Positions 33,355 to 44,275 of a DNA stretch of 64,000 nt are shown here, in pieces; within the stretch, counting starts at the first letter, position 1; each line of letters opens with the position of its first letter. Where the stretch lies: positions 5,869,979 to 5,933,978 of the forward strand of contig OX463785.1 of the NCBI GenBank assembly GCA_949825025.1. Reading direction: 5' to 3'. The stretch is from Siphlonurus alternatus. Its lineage: Eukaryota; Arthropoda; Insecta; Ephemeroptera; Siphlonuridae. Under the pieces are notes generated by a model. That model was not told where the DNA came from and made no database searches. It worked only from the letters and a program-made list of their open reading frames with translations. A program made the position numbers and the translations under genes.

Positions 33355-35817
33355 ATGGCGCTGAAGGGAGTCGCCATGACGGTCCTGGTGCTCATGACCT
33401 TGACCTTACTAGCCCACGAGGTCAGAGGTCACGGCAGACTGATAGAACCTCCCTCCAGAGCTTCTATGTGGAGGTAAGATGGTGACCAGCTGGACCTTAA
33501 ATAGAGTATTGTCCTCAAATTTTTTTATTGCAGAAATGGATAGAGGGTGCAAAGTTATGCTACCCTGATTTTTTTTAGATTTTTTAGAGCCCGGGAACTA
33601 TTTTTAAAAAATTATTGAAAGTCCTTTTTGTGACGTCACGAGACGCCGCTCCTTAAGAAAAAGATAGGACTTGCCGCCGCGTGACGTCACAAAAAGGACT
33701 TTCAATAATTTTTTAAAAATACTTCCCGGTCTCAAAAAAATCTGAAAAAAATCAGGGTAGCATAGCTTTGCACGCTCTATCCATTTCTGCAATAAAAAAA
33801 ATTGAGGACAATACTCCATTAAGATGGGGTGGGTGAAACTAGATAATTCTCTTCTCGAATAAAAATGAAACATGTTGTTGTGACTGGGGAAACCAAGGAA
33901 ATGTCAGGCGAAATAGTCGGTAATTAAGGGTGTTATTTTCCTCCCAACAGACATTTGGTTTAAATATGATGATGTCTAGAATCGAACTTAATACATCTGA
34001 CCAAAAGTAGTGCCGTAAGTGCCATTTTTGGCCATGAAAGATTATAATTTTAAGAAGTGAATGTAATAATAAGCTGAACAAATGTTATTATTAATAATTT
34101 AATTTTGTTTAAATTTAATTATTTATTTTACCAATATTATACAGTATTACATACATAATTTTATAAGAGTCCATATAAATTCCATTTAAAATAACTTTCA
34201 TCAATATTGGCACTAAAAAACAGCATTTGTCAAGCGTGAAGAAATTCATTAACTTGAAATAATATAATTGAGGAACATGATCCCTACGTCACATGTTACT
34301 AAGGTTGACATTCGCTTGCTACAGGTACGGTTTCAACACACCACACAACTATAACGACCACGAGCTGTACTGTGGCGGTTACTCGCGGCAGTGGAACAAG
34401 AACGGGGGACGCTGTGGAGTGTGTGGGGACGCCTGGGACATGCCCACGGTGAGTCGGAGGTCAAGGGAGGTCAAGCGTAGGGGGAGGTCATTAGACCTGT
34501 CACCAGTATTAATATATATTTTCTTGAAAGCATTTTTTATGTAATTATAACACCAGTACTTGTGAAAAGTAAAAACAAATTTACTTACTTATTACTTATT
34601 AATTACGTAGTTTAATTATTTGCATTAAATTGATGCTGTTTTCAAATTGTAAATAATATTATTTAAATTTATAACTCTTTGACCGATTTCAACTGAAAAA
34701 TTACTAAAATTTAGAAATAAATAAATATGAATTCCCTTAAAGAAGCATAAAACTTTCAAAGTAACATGACGATATAATTTTATTATTCTCTTTTACCTGA
34801 TATAGTCTTCCTCACTTATCTTTGATTTAACATCACGAACTTTTTCCTTTGTTCTCCAATACAGACAATACAATTCTTATTGGAGGGTTACGTGACGTCA
34901 AACCAAAAATAAATGAGGACGTACGACTTTACTATCAATTTTTGCTTGTTCTGTTGGCTGGATGACATGTCATCAGGTGAAAAAATAATTTTATTTACCT
35001 TGCAAGTGAAAGTTTCGTGTACCTTTAAACTCTCTCTATGCCCCGTCTGACACTCCGCCTGTTTCAGCCCCGGCCCCACGAGCAGGGTGGCACGTATGGC
35101 CAGGGAGTGATCGCTCGGCGGTACAGTCCCAACTCCAACATCACGGTCCGTATAGAACTGACGGCGAACCACCGCGGCTACTTCGAGTTCAGAGTGTGTC
35201 CTCGTGAGACCCCCAAGGGTAAAGAAGTGAGTCAAGAGTGCCTGGACAAATACGTTTTAATGAGATCTGATGGTAAAGGAGCAAGATTTTACCCTGGAGA
35301 TCTTGGAAATAGAGTAATGGAAATGAAATATAAATTACCTGATAAATTAGAATGTTATCAATGTGTATTTCAATGGAGATATATTGCTGGTAATAATTGG
35401 GGGGATTGTGGAAATGGTACTGGAGCGGTCGGTTGTGGTACTCAAGAAGAATTTCGTGCATGCGCAGATGTAGCTATTGGTAAGGGACTACCACCTACAG
35501 AATTCAGTACTACAACATCAGAACCAACAACTGTGGAAGAAGGAGAAACACCAGAACCGAGTGGTACGTCATCAGATGGTACTTGGTGGGTGGTGTTGGC
35601 GATCGTGTGTGCCACTCTACTTGCGGTCAGCACTACTCTGGCGCTCCTCTACTGGTACTACTATCATGCGAGGGACAATGTTAAGAAAATTCTCCTGGCG
35701 AGGGGGCTCAGGAAGACGAAACAACCTCAGCAAGAGCAAGAACCACCACAGCCACCTCCCGTACCTCCTAGAAGAATTAAAAAACAACCTTCTTTTAACG
35801 AGGGGAATCTTGTATAG
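33355..35817 (+). CDS. AA15 lytic polysaccharide monooxygenase, membrane-anchored
   Basis: Copper enzyme that oxidatively cleaves chitin or cellulose, probably at the outer cell surface. Coding exons are 33355-33473, 34325-34448 and 35068-35817, all with GT-AG borders, giving 330 aa. Residues 1-25 are a signal peptide ending VRG. His26 becomes the mature N-terminus (HGRLIEPPSR) and with His116 (TANHRGYFEF) forms the copper brace known for this family. Tyr186 in WRYIAGNNWG sits in the conserved C-terminal block that usually supplies the axial residue. Ten cysteines lie between 56 and 213; NIT (105) and NGT (197) are glycosylation sequons. A Ser/Thr/Pro/Glu linker (220-253), a membrane helix (about 254-280) and a basic tail with PPPVPPR (310-316) follow. 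The ATG at 33355 was chosen over an out-of-frame ATG at 33350. An acceptor at 33340 implies an upstream 5' UTR exon. Codon bases change sharply between 35254 and 35566. The family call is firm; the substrate is not known. Confidence 0.93.
33474..34324 (+). other. LPMO intron 1
   Basis: Starts GTAAGAT and ends TTGCTACAG, 851 bases, splitting the codon for Arg40. It holds a complete family B foldback at 33501-33820; the rest is unremarkable AT-rich sequence. Confidence 0.9.
33501..33820. mobile_element. CRE foldback, family B, inside LPMO intron
   Basis: GAGTATTGTCCTCAA is mirrored by TTGAGGACAATACTCC. The arms are nearly perfect over about 140 bases, with GTGACGTCAC on each side of GCCGCTCCTTAAGAAAAAG. 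In the pre-mRNA it would fold into a long hairpin. Confidence 0.92.
34449..35067 (+). other. LPMO intron 2
   Basis: Starts GTGAGTCGG and ends CTGTTTCAG, 619 bases, phase 0 after Thr81. It contains a CRE hairpin at 34809-34920. Confidence 0.9.
34809..34920. repeat. Hairpin with CRE motif in LPMO intron 2
   Basis: CCTCACTTATCTTTGATTTA is mirrored by AAACCAAAAATAAATGAGG; one arm retains GTGACGTCA while the other reads ACATCA. A diverged relative of 31477-31577. Confidence 0.7.
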
Positions 35818-35922
35818 AGCCAAACTATTTTGATGGATAACTGAATTATATTAAAGGGGTACAGGCCTCAAATTACAAATTAGACAGACACCAAGTGTTG
35901 CTCGAGTTTATAACCAATATTT

Positions 35923-36190
35923 CCCGAGTTGAAATGAATTTAATCTTTTCTTCGCTATTTAACTCTTTTCTTGTCTTGTCTCCTCTTATTTTGCACCATT
36001 CTAGAGGAAAAAATAAATGAAAAAGACGAGATTACGTCTTTTTTTCTCTTCTTGAATATAAAATGTTAGAAATATTGTCTTCATTTTATCCTCACTTTGA
36101 GCGAAGAGGAAATAATATGTGTTTTAGAGGTAAAAAGATTAGGTTTAGACGTGTATAAGATGAGTTGAAGACGTAATTTTTCAACTAGGG
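35923..36190 (-). mobile_element. Family A MITE in LPMO 3' flank
   Basis: CCCGAGTTGAAATGAATTTA to GACGTAATTTTTCAACTAGGG. It carries AATAAA near 36007, which may serve as the LPMO polyadenylation signal, since no AATAAA is seen between the stop codon and this element. Confidence 0.88.
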
Positions 36191-36244
36191 TTTGCATTAT
36201 TTTAATCCATGAGCGATGCGACCGTGCAAAGTTAATTGCGCTGC

Positions 36245-36330
36245 AATGAAGGTCCTTGCTGACGTCACAACTCACAGCCAGCCTCGATTATCATTGAGTT
36301 GTGACGTCAGCAAGGACTAAATTGCTTACT
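36245..36330. repeat. CRE-containing hairpin
   Basis: GTCCTTGCTGACGTCACAAC is mirrored by GTTGTGACGTCAGCAAGGAC around a 25-base loop, about 20 perfect pairs. Confidence 0.88.
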
Positions 36331-36534
36331 TTGCACCTCAATTTCACACGCCTGCACCGTGCGTGGAAAAAAATAATACGAATTTTGATTATATAATATG
36401 TATGTTGGCATCCGGAAGCGAATTCGCTTCGGACCCAAAATTTTTGAGCCCAACGCGTTGGATGTCAATGAATATATAATATATGTACTTTATAAACACT
36501 TGGTTAGTGTTTAATTTGTAATTTGAGGCCTGTT

Positions 36535-36915
36535 TGACGCAAGGATGTCGCTTGTAAACATATTTTCACTGTCTATAAATAAGTGAAAAGTGTCCAACTT
36601 TTGTGTTTAAATATTTTCGTAATAAAAACAAAAAAAAGTTGGTTGAAATCTTAATTTTCAGCTTCTCCTAATGAAGTTATTTTTTTACAGCTATTATTAA
36701 GTCCTCAAAGAAATGTATACTACAAAATTACAGACAAAAAATTGTATTTTAATATTAATATGAACCTAAAATTCTATAAGAGCGCAATACTAGCGCTATA
36801 GTATGTTATGTTTATTTTTGTGGCTATATATGAAGCCACAAAACATAAATTTGGACCAATTAAAGTGTTGTTAATTTGTTGTTGACTCTATTAATGAAAG
36901 CGTCAAACCTGTGTT
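36535..36915. other. AT-rich, nothing recognised
   Basis: About 380 bases with no supported feature. Confidence 0.4.
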
Positions 36916-37036
36916 CAGGCGCGAATCCAGAATCAAATTTTGGGAAGGGATGTTTAAAAAAAATTTGAGTGAGGGAAATGTCCTATATTGCCCATGTTAA
37001 ATCTAAATTTTCGGGGTCCCCTGGATCCGCACCTGC
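36916..37036 (+). mobile_element. hAT-like element, family J, clear ends
   Basis: CAGGCGCGAATCCAG pairs with CTGGATCCGCACCTG around TTGCCCATGTTAAATCTAAA. About 120 bases. Confidence 0.75.
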
Positions 37037-37795
37037 CTATGTTAAATTTGTATTAATTACTTATAGTGTATTAGAAATGAATATCAACGTCAGTATTGAC
37101 TGTATTCACTGACGTAAATCACATTCCATTCCAAATAGGTTTTATAATATGTCGCTATTTTGTAGCAAAAGCCTGCAGGTCAATTAGATAATGTTTAACT
37201 TGAATCATCGTAGCTAATAAAAGTATGTGCGTGAAATTAAAAGAATAAATTATTTATTATTAATTATTTTTGTAGTTTTACTATTGAACCCTTTTTTAAT
37301 TACAGTATTTTTTTTAACACATATGTATATATATATATAAAGTGCACAAGTAATTAATTATACTGTACTAAATCATAAGTTGATTGATTGGTTGATATTT
37401 TGGGGCAATTAACAAATTTTGATAATGTATATATGCCCCTTAAATAATAAGTGTATTTCCTTAACTTTACTATATAATATGATCAATGCAATTCTTGCTA
37501 CATAAATATTAAATTGAATATTTATATGACATACTCAAGTTATATTTATGGATTTTACATAACAATTAATGGTCATAAGGTGTAAATTTACCTATAATAA
37601 AAAAATTTGAAATAAAAATTTCCAGCATTATGATGATTTATTAATTAGGTGGAGAAAAATTTTCTCAAAGAAAAACATTTTGAAGTTTAATTAAAGGTTT
37701 TATGTCCAGCTTATGGCTCAAAAATATCATAGCATGATAATTATTAAATTTCTTCATTTATATAGCCATTGCTGCAATGATGGGGTATATAGGGG
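37037..37795. other. AT-rich, nothing recognised
   Basis: About 760 bases with no supported feature. Confidence 0.4.
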
Positions 37796-37985
37796 TAGAT
37801 AATATAATTACAAGGATACACCCTATCAATTTACAGCTCTCGGGGGGTTATAATGGGTAGGGATATGAGAGGGAAAGGATGGTAGCTACGGCCTGTTACG
37901 CGTTACAGCATTCGCTGAGGTGAGACTGAGGGAACCGTCGAATACCTCAGTCAGGACGGACACCTCTACATTTTCTCAAAATAGA
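37796..37985 (-). mobile_element. 5S-type SINE, 3' part only
   Basis: On the minus strand TGTCCGTCCTGACTGAGG, CCCTCAGTCTCACCTCAGCG and CCGTAGCTACCATCC, ending at TGTATCCTTGT. It parallels 4150-4398 and the 3' half of 53209-53582. Confidence 0.75.
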
Positions 37986-39400
37986 CATGGGCATTAACAT
38001 CTATATTTTATAATTTTATGATACTTTTCAACTACGATCTAAATATAAGACACAAGTAGTGTCTTCATCAGAAACCATAAGACACGGAGGTTTCTATAAT
38101 GAATGGTTTCTATTAAAATTACTTTAAACTTTTACCGCTTTTATATAAAACTTATAAATAATTATAAAAACTGTCAATAGATGTCATTAAAAAATTAGAT
38201 TATAGTGCCATCTTTTGAGAGGTCACGTAACTAAATATTAGTTTGGTGGTAGACGGCGGTAAATGCTTGCGGGGAGAGGTCAGGAAATACGGGGTCAAGG
38301 TCCAAGTCACACGCGCACTACTACAACCGCTACTACGCGACGAACTTCGATCCAATTTTACCATCTGCTGATTGGCTGGAGGATACGACATGCCCGGCAT
38401 ACCAAACTCTACCTTGCTACTAGCTTTTGCTCTTGTAAGATGCAACTAAGCCTATACTGCTGCTGCCTTCCCTTTTTTTTTTTTTCTGACGAGACATTTT
38501 TTTTTTTTTAATATAACTAAAAACCCAAGAACTTTTAATATAATGTATTAAATAAAGGTAGAAAAAGTTTTGAAATATTTATGTTAGTAATAATGTAATT
38601 TTTTTGAATTTTTTAATTAAAAGTCATGCGGTGTTTTAATTTAAATTTATGTTTTTTAAACTAAAATGAAGAAGTTGGATTTTTTTTTTTAAGTTTTTTA
38701 ATGAAATATTAACGAATTTAACGATTTTCATGATGTATAATGCATCCAAAAATATTGTCATTATATGACATTTGTCACAATACATAATGCAATAAATAAT
38801 TGTTTATCAGAATAATATCAAAATAAATTTAATTCTTTATATGCCTGTAAACGTGATGTAATTATAATAATAAAAAAATAAATAAAACAACAAGGTTAAA
38901 ATTTATATTTCTATTTTGATTATATATTAAAAATATTAAAATTCTACTAAAATTAAAAATACTACTCACTATAATACTATAATTAAATAATATATTTTCA
39001 TAATGTCACAGTTTAATTAAAAAAAATAATTTAAAAAAGTCTTTATTCAGTAAAAAATCACAGTACAAAATCTTGAGCCCCTGAAGTTTTTGCAACCCGC
39101 ACAACGCACGAGCTACAGCGGTTGCAGACATACAAGGTGTTTGACCGCGCAACTCTCAAATTTATAATGTGTTCATTATATTTACAACAAGAATTTAATG
39201 TTTGCATTTGGCATGAAAATTATATACTTTTATGAATACAATAATTAATATTTACTTTATATGTAATTTTAAAGAAAATATGTCATTATATTGCTACTGT
39301 GTAAGGAGGGAATAATAAAAATGTATTCTATGTATATTTTAGTAATCAGTACAAGTACTATTTTTATTCTGTGTATTTTTGATTTCTATTTCTTTTAATT
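37986..39400. other. AT-rich, nothing recognised
   Basis: About 1.4 kb. A GC-richer stretch at 38215-38415 includes short frames on both strands, but no splice sites, homology or codon pattern supports a gene. Confidence 0.4.
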
Positions 39401-39404
39401 TTAA

Positions 39405-39783
39405 GGTAGAGATAACGCTGAACAGCTGTTCGACATACTCTCTTTTGATTAACATGTAAACCTTAGCAAATTCACAAAAATTCTGAAATTTTTTGGAGAG
39501 AGACAGATATTAGTGCCTAAAAGCCATAGAAAAAATTTCAAAACAATTTAAGGAGCCAATTTTTTTTAATTAATTTTTTTAATTTTCAGCATAGGGCTTT
39601 CCCATCATGGAGAGACAAACTAAGAACTTGATTTAAAAAAATCGTCTCTTTAAATTGTTTTGAAACTTTTTTTATGGCTTTTAGGCCTCTCAAAAAAATT
39701 TCAGAATTTTTGTCAATTTGCTAAGGTTTACATGTTAATCAAATTGGGAGTACGTCGAACAGCTGTTCGGCGTTATCTCTACC
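39405..39783. mobile_element. TTAA foldback, family C3
   Basis: GGTAGAGATAACGCTGAACAG to CTGTTCGGCGTTATCTCTACC with TTAA at 39401-39404 and 39784-39787. About 379 bases and better preserved than 2891-3309. Confidence 0.92.
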
Positions 39784-39787
39784 TTAA

Positions 39788-41353
39788 TATTTAAAAAAAA
39801 TAAAAAGGTTGATTTGAGTGCATATATATTTTTATATCTGAATCTGGATATCCACTGTAATGTATCATTAATATAGCGTTTGCCTGGCTTTGTTGTTATT
39901 TACATTCAGCAGTAGGTACTGAGAGGGAACTGGAATCACTTGATTTATTCTTCCTAATTTAACATATTTTTAATTTTTTTAACAATAATATATACGTAAG
40001 AAATTAATATACATAACTTGAACATATACATTTTTTTATTTTAACTGGTTTCTTTATGATAATTTTTTGTTGTGCTGTTTCCCCCTCGCATTCAAAAGTC
40101 CGCGGGGAAAGCAATGGTCGGTGATTGGCTGATTTTTTTAAAGAATCTTAGGGTCAATATCAGTGCATAAGTGTCGTAAAATGGTCATTATTGACGTGAA
40201 ATTTGGAGACGATTTACATTTTATTTAATGATTTTTTGTATTTTCCACAGATATCATTGGCAAATATTTTATTTTTTTCCATTTACTTGACATTTCAATC
40301 TATCAAATAAAATAATTGTCAAAGGTACCACAATTGTCATATCGCAGGAAATAAATAGTTTTTGGTATGCTACTACCATGTTAAATAGGTGCTTTTTGCC
40401 TACATTCACGTGACGTCATGTTTTTGTGACGTATGGTGAAAGACCCGTATACAATAAAACCTTTTTAAACTGAAAAACTCATCGCCTAGGCGAATTGTTT
40501 AGCACCAAGTACAGCTGAACCTATGACCAAACTGGTTTGATGTTTATCTAGTTTTAGGCCAAGTTGATATCAAAATCTTCTGCTCGGTATACAATACATA
40601 AGTTTATAACAAAGTATTGTTGGGTAATATATGTATGTCTTAAAATGAGTGAAAAACATGGGACAGTTGTTGTTTTACATGTAACTTACAGATAATTACC
40701 ATTAGTTATGAAAGTTGTTGTGTCTACTAGCGCCAAAAATGCCATTACATTCTCTGCTCTGGTGGCAAAATCAGGCAATACATCGTCTCATGTTTAACAA
40801 TGAAAAAGGCTTCATGCGACAGACATTATAAACAATGGTTTGTTACAACCATGCATTGCGAGTAGAAGATTTTGGTTGATATTAAAGAATTAAAGTATAG
40901 TGTACAAAAATATGAATAAGCAACAACACCATTTCACCAGAAGCTTCAGTAAAATGGTAATAATTTGTAATTAATTTTCTAGCAGCAGCCAAGTTTTAAT
41001 TAATTTTAGTGTGAACACAATGCAGTATTACACTAACGTAATTTACAAAACAATTTGGAGTTCGCTAACATTGCAATCAACATTTTGCATTTCGAATGAT
41101 CACTTACTTTTGTGCTGTTTGCAATGAAGAAGGTATAATACACTCTCTTCATGATAAAATGTCTCCTTGTCAATCTTCTATCATTCTGAGGATAAATTAA
41201 GAAAACAAACTAGTTTGTGAGCTCATGAAAAATGTCACACAGAACATGGAAAACAACACAAAAAGGTGTATTTCCATAATAAATTTTGAGCTAGCGACAT
41301 GAATAATGCGCACTTGCGGTAACAATTCAATACATTTATTCTATCACAACATC
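39788..41353. other. Intergenic sequence, nothing recognised
   Basis: About 1.5 kb. Contains one TGACGTCA near 40411. No gene or repeat family recognised. Confidence 0.4.
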
Positions 41354-41674
41354 AATGGAGTATTGACCTTCATTTTTTTATTGCAAAAATGGATAGAGGG
41401 TGCAAAATTATGCTACCCTGATTTTTTCCAGATTTTTTTCAGACCGGGAACTATTTTTAAAAAATTATTCAAAGTCGTTTGTGTGACGTCACTAGGCGGC
41501 AAGTCCTATCTTTTTCTTAAGGAGCGGCGTCTCGTGACGTCACAAAAAGGAATTTCAATAATTTTTTAAAAATAGTTCCCGGTCTGAAACAAATATGAAA
41601 AAAATCAGGGTAGCAAAACTTTGCACCCTCTATCCATTTTTGCAATAAAAAAAAAATGAGATCGATACTCCATT
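41354..41674. mobile_element. CRE foldback, family B
   Basis: AATGGAGTATTGACCTTCAT is mirrored by ATGAGATCGATACTCCATT. The two GTGACGTCAC motifs flank GGCGGCAAGTCCTATC. Confidence 0.92.
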
Positions 41675-41797
41675 GGTCATATTTTTTTATCACAAAAAGC
41701 ACTGAAATGCAATTAGTGATTTCGCTTGCAATTTCACATGCAGCTTGAGCGTCAAAAGCATGTCACATTGCCGTTGCCGCTCATGAAAATCAACCTT

Positions 41798-41986
41798 AAA
41801 GGTGCATTTCCATGGAGTGGGGAAAGCGAGAAAATCGCGTGTCGCAGCCAATCAGAGGCTCGAGATTTCCTCGCCTTGCAGGGAGCGATTTTATCGCCAA
41901 CATGGCCGCTATACGAGATTGAAGCAAGTGCGCTTTTCTCACCCCACCAAGCCCCACTCGACATCGCTCCATGGAAATACACCTTT
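41798..41986 (+). mobile_element. Family D-related MITE
   Basis: AAGGTGCATTTCCATGGAG pairs with CTCCATGGAAATACACCTT. The interior has GCCAACATGGCCGC and CAAGTGCGCTTTTC. It begins exactly where a fragment of typical family D (CGTTGCCGCTCATGAAAATC) ends. Confidence 0.82.
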
Positions 41987-42380
41987 ACACAATATTATTG
42001 TTTCAACAAAAATTGAGTTGTTCATTATTTTAACTCTCTCTCTCTCTCTTTCTTTCTCAAATTTTAATTATTTCTTACCTCAATAATATCTTGACTTAGA
42101 TTTTTTTTTCCTTTATAAAATCGCTGACTCATCTTTCTTTTAGCATTTTTTTTTTAACTTGTGAAAACTTAGTGTGTAAATAGTAAGAGTCAATTTATGA
42201 AGGGTACTAATTTACAAGTAAAACCTCAATTTTAATTCCCGTAGCAAACTGTGGCGATGCGGCGCACCATGTGTGCTTGTGTGGGGTTTAGGCAGCCGCA
42301 AGCAGCGAAGATTAACACTACCGAGCTTTACTTAAAGACGTCATCAATTGATATTTATTTTAAAGGGGCTAAAACCTTAT
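41987..42380. other. Intergenic sequence, nothing recognised
   Basis: About 390 bases including a short CT-rich run at 42030-42060. Confidence 0.4.
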
Positions 42381-42702
42381 AATGAACAACCTGCATGAAA
42401 AAATATTATTGCAGGTACTAAATTATGCTACTCTGAGTTTTTTCAGATTTTTTTGAGTCCCGGAACTATTGTTATATAATTTTTGAAAGTACTGTAAGTT
42501 AAGTTGGCACCCCTGAACCCTTAATAAAAAGGATAGGACCGAGAAGCCTATATTGACGCCTCCAGGGGGCGTGGTTGCACTTTTAATAATTATTTAAAAA
42601 TTGTTCTGGGTCTCAAAAAATCTGAAAAAATTCAGAGTAGCATAATTTGGTATCTTAATTCTATTAATTTCTGCAACAAAAAAATTCATGCAGGTTTTCA
42701 AT
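42381..42702. mobile_element. Family B foldback, no-CRE subfamily
   Basis: AATGAACAACCTGCATGAAA is mirrored by TTCATGCAGGTTTTCAATT. The centre has CCCTTAATAAAAAGGATAGG and CTCCAGGGGGCGTGG, as in 30822-31160. Confidence 0.83.
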
Positions 42703-42739
42703 TCGAACAAAAATATCAGGTTATTTATATGGTGGTGAG

Positions 42740-43087
42740 GTTTAGACCTCAAGTTCAACTCTTACCACTAGAGAGAGATGAATTGGAAATGTTTTTGAGG
42801 CTATCAATCCCAGCATTTGACTATTTTAACTGAGAAAACCTCAGTCAGTATGGTCGGCAATGAATGTACCCTGTTTAGTACGCTCGTCACCTTGGAATAT
42901 TTCCCTTTGCAGCCTTGTTAATCATCATGCACTGTACGAGTGCATGGTGATTAACAAGGCTGCAAAGGGAAATTTTCCAAGATGACGAGTGTACAATGAC
43001 TAAAAGTCAAAGACAATGCAACAAGGTTTGAACTCTCGACATTCTGATTACAAGCCAGGCCAGCTAACACTTCACCATCGTGCTCAC
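42740..43087 (-). mobile_element. tRNA-Thr-headed SINE split by a hairpin
   Basis: On the minus strand the head (about 43087-43020) has GGTGAAGTGTTAGC as an A box, an anticodon loop CTTGTAA (TGT, Thr) and the B box GAGTTCAAACC. After a hairpin insertion at 42878-42994 the SINE core resumes (GACCATACTGACTGAGG). Four of five anticodon-stem pairs hold. Confidence 0.72.
42878..42994. mobile_element. Hairpin insertion, family I
   Basis: CTCGTCACCTTGGAATATTT is mirrored by AAATTTTCCAAGATGACGAG, and AGCCTTGTTAATCA by TGATTAACAAGGCT. The second copy is at 45849-45967. It splits the tRNA-Thr SINE. Confidence 0.85.
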
Positions 43088-43500
43088 AAAAGTTGAAAAA
43101 TTACGTCTTCAACTCATCCTTTATACGTCTAAATCTAATCTTATTACTTCAAAAACACATCTTATTTCCTCTTCGCTCAAAGTGAGATTGAAATGATGAC
43201 AATATTTTTAACATTTTATGCTCATCAATAATCTCGTCTTCTTCCCTCTTTTATTTGTGACGTCACGAGACGCCGCTCCTTAAGAAAAAGATAGGACTTG
43301 CCGCCTCGTGAGGTCACAAAAAGGACTTTCAATAATTTTTAAAAAATAGTTCCCGGGCTCTAAAAAATCTGAAAAAAAATCAGGGTAGCATAACTTTGCA
43401 CGTTCTATCCATTTCTGCAATAAAGGAAATTGAGGTCGATACTCCATTAGACGAGAAAAGAGCTTAATTGCTCAAAAGATGAAATATATTTCAACTCGGG
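43088..43500 (+). mobile_element. Family A MITE interrupted by half a family B foldback
   Basis: AGTTGAAAAATTACGTCTTC through TCTTCCCTCTTTTA, then resumes at GACGAGAAAAGAGC and ends TTTCAACTCGGG. The intervening 43254-43448 is a family B right half. Confidence 0.85.
43254..43448. mobile_element. Family B foldback, right half only
   Basis: Begins at the central GTGACGTCACGAGACGCC and runs to GATACTCCATT. The left arm beyond the centre is absent, so either a partial element inserted or the left arm was deleted afterwards. Confidence 0.83.
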
Positions 43501-44044
43501 TAAAAGCTAGTGATAAAAATATGCAGAATTTTATGTGATAAAAGAGCATCGAGTCTAGCCGTGCTAAAAAAGTTCAAGTTCAGTAAGTCTCCATGGAGAA
43601 CGTGGTATCTTCTACAAGGAGAGTCTCGAGGGGTGCATGTATGGAAAAATGTTTCAGACTACACAAAAAATATGGATTGATGGATCACTACGGAGGATAT
43701 ATAAATACTATGAAGATGATGTTTGGCATGTTTGTTACCAGATATGGCTGGCTCAGTGGTTGTACTGCTAAAATTAGTGTTATATTTCCATCAACTTACC
43801 AAGTAATTGAAGTGCTGAATTTCTATTGCTTTAAGTTATAAAATGTTTAATTTCTAACGCTTGAAGTGAAGAAACTGCATAACTTCAAACTTTAAGTGCT
43901 TGATATTATGATAAGTGTTTGATGGAAAAATAAAATTTTTCAAGTACATAATTAATAAATCCATTTTTCACAGTGTCGATGCAGTTATATCGGAAGAAAT
44001 CAACTTAAAGAATTTACTGTCAAATATTTTTGTGAAATCACCAA
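43501..44044. other. Intergenic sequence, nothing recognised
   Basis: About 540 bases. An 82-codon frame at 43593-43841 has no recognisable domain or splice context. Confidence 0.35.
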
Positions 44045-44144
44045 CAAGCGGAGCAGATCCAGGGGGGTGCCATTGGGGGACGGCCTACAGCTCCTTGCTC
44101 CGAAATTGTCTGATTTAACACGGGCAACATAGGCATCTTCCTCG
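44045..44144 (+). mobile_element. hAT-like element, family J, degraded
   Basis: GCGGAGCAGATCCAGGGGGG and AACACGGGCAACATAGGCAT, resembling 63175-63312. Confidence 0.5.
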
Positions 44145-44275
44145 CCTGCCTATATACCAATTACCAATACCCCCAAAGTCAAGTTAAGGAACGTTTTTAC
44201 AGCCATGTGCTTTACTTGGCATGTTAATCATGACTATGACGTCACAAAGATTTGCAGCTAGCAAAATTTAAGTGG

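Larger units (their letters stand above)
35861..36534. mobile_element. Composite foldback starting 44 bases after the LPMO stop
   Basis: Left arm 35861-35912 (ACAGGCCTCAAATTACAAAT) pairs with right arm 36484-36534 (ATTTGTAATTTGAGGCCTGT). Inside are a family A MITE, a CRE hairpin and the palindrome GAAGCGAATTCGCTTC near 36417. The LPMO 3' UTR must therefore be made partly of transposon sequence unless it ends very early. Confidence 0.72.

Noticed and set aside
35038..35067. ATG at 35038 as the LPMO start
   Set aside because: It lies in intron 2; the acceptor CTGTTTCAG at 35067 and the N-terminal histidine in exon 1 show the real structure.
38200..38511. Overlapping 81-82 codon frames in a GC-richer stretch
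   Set aside because: No recognisable domain, no splice signals in phase, and both strands are equally open.
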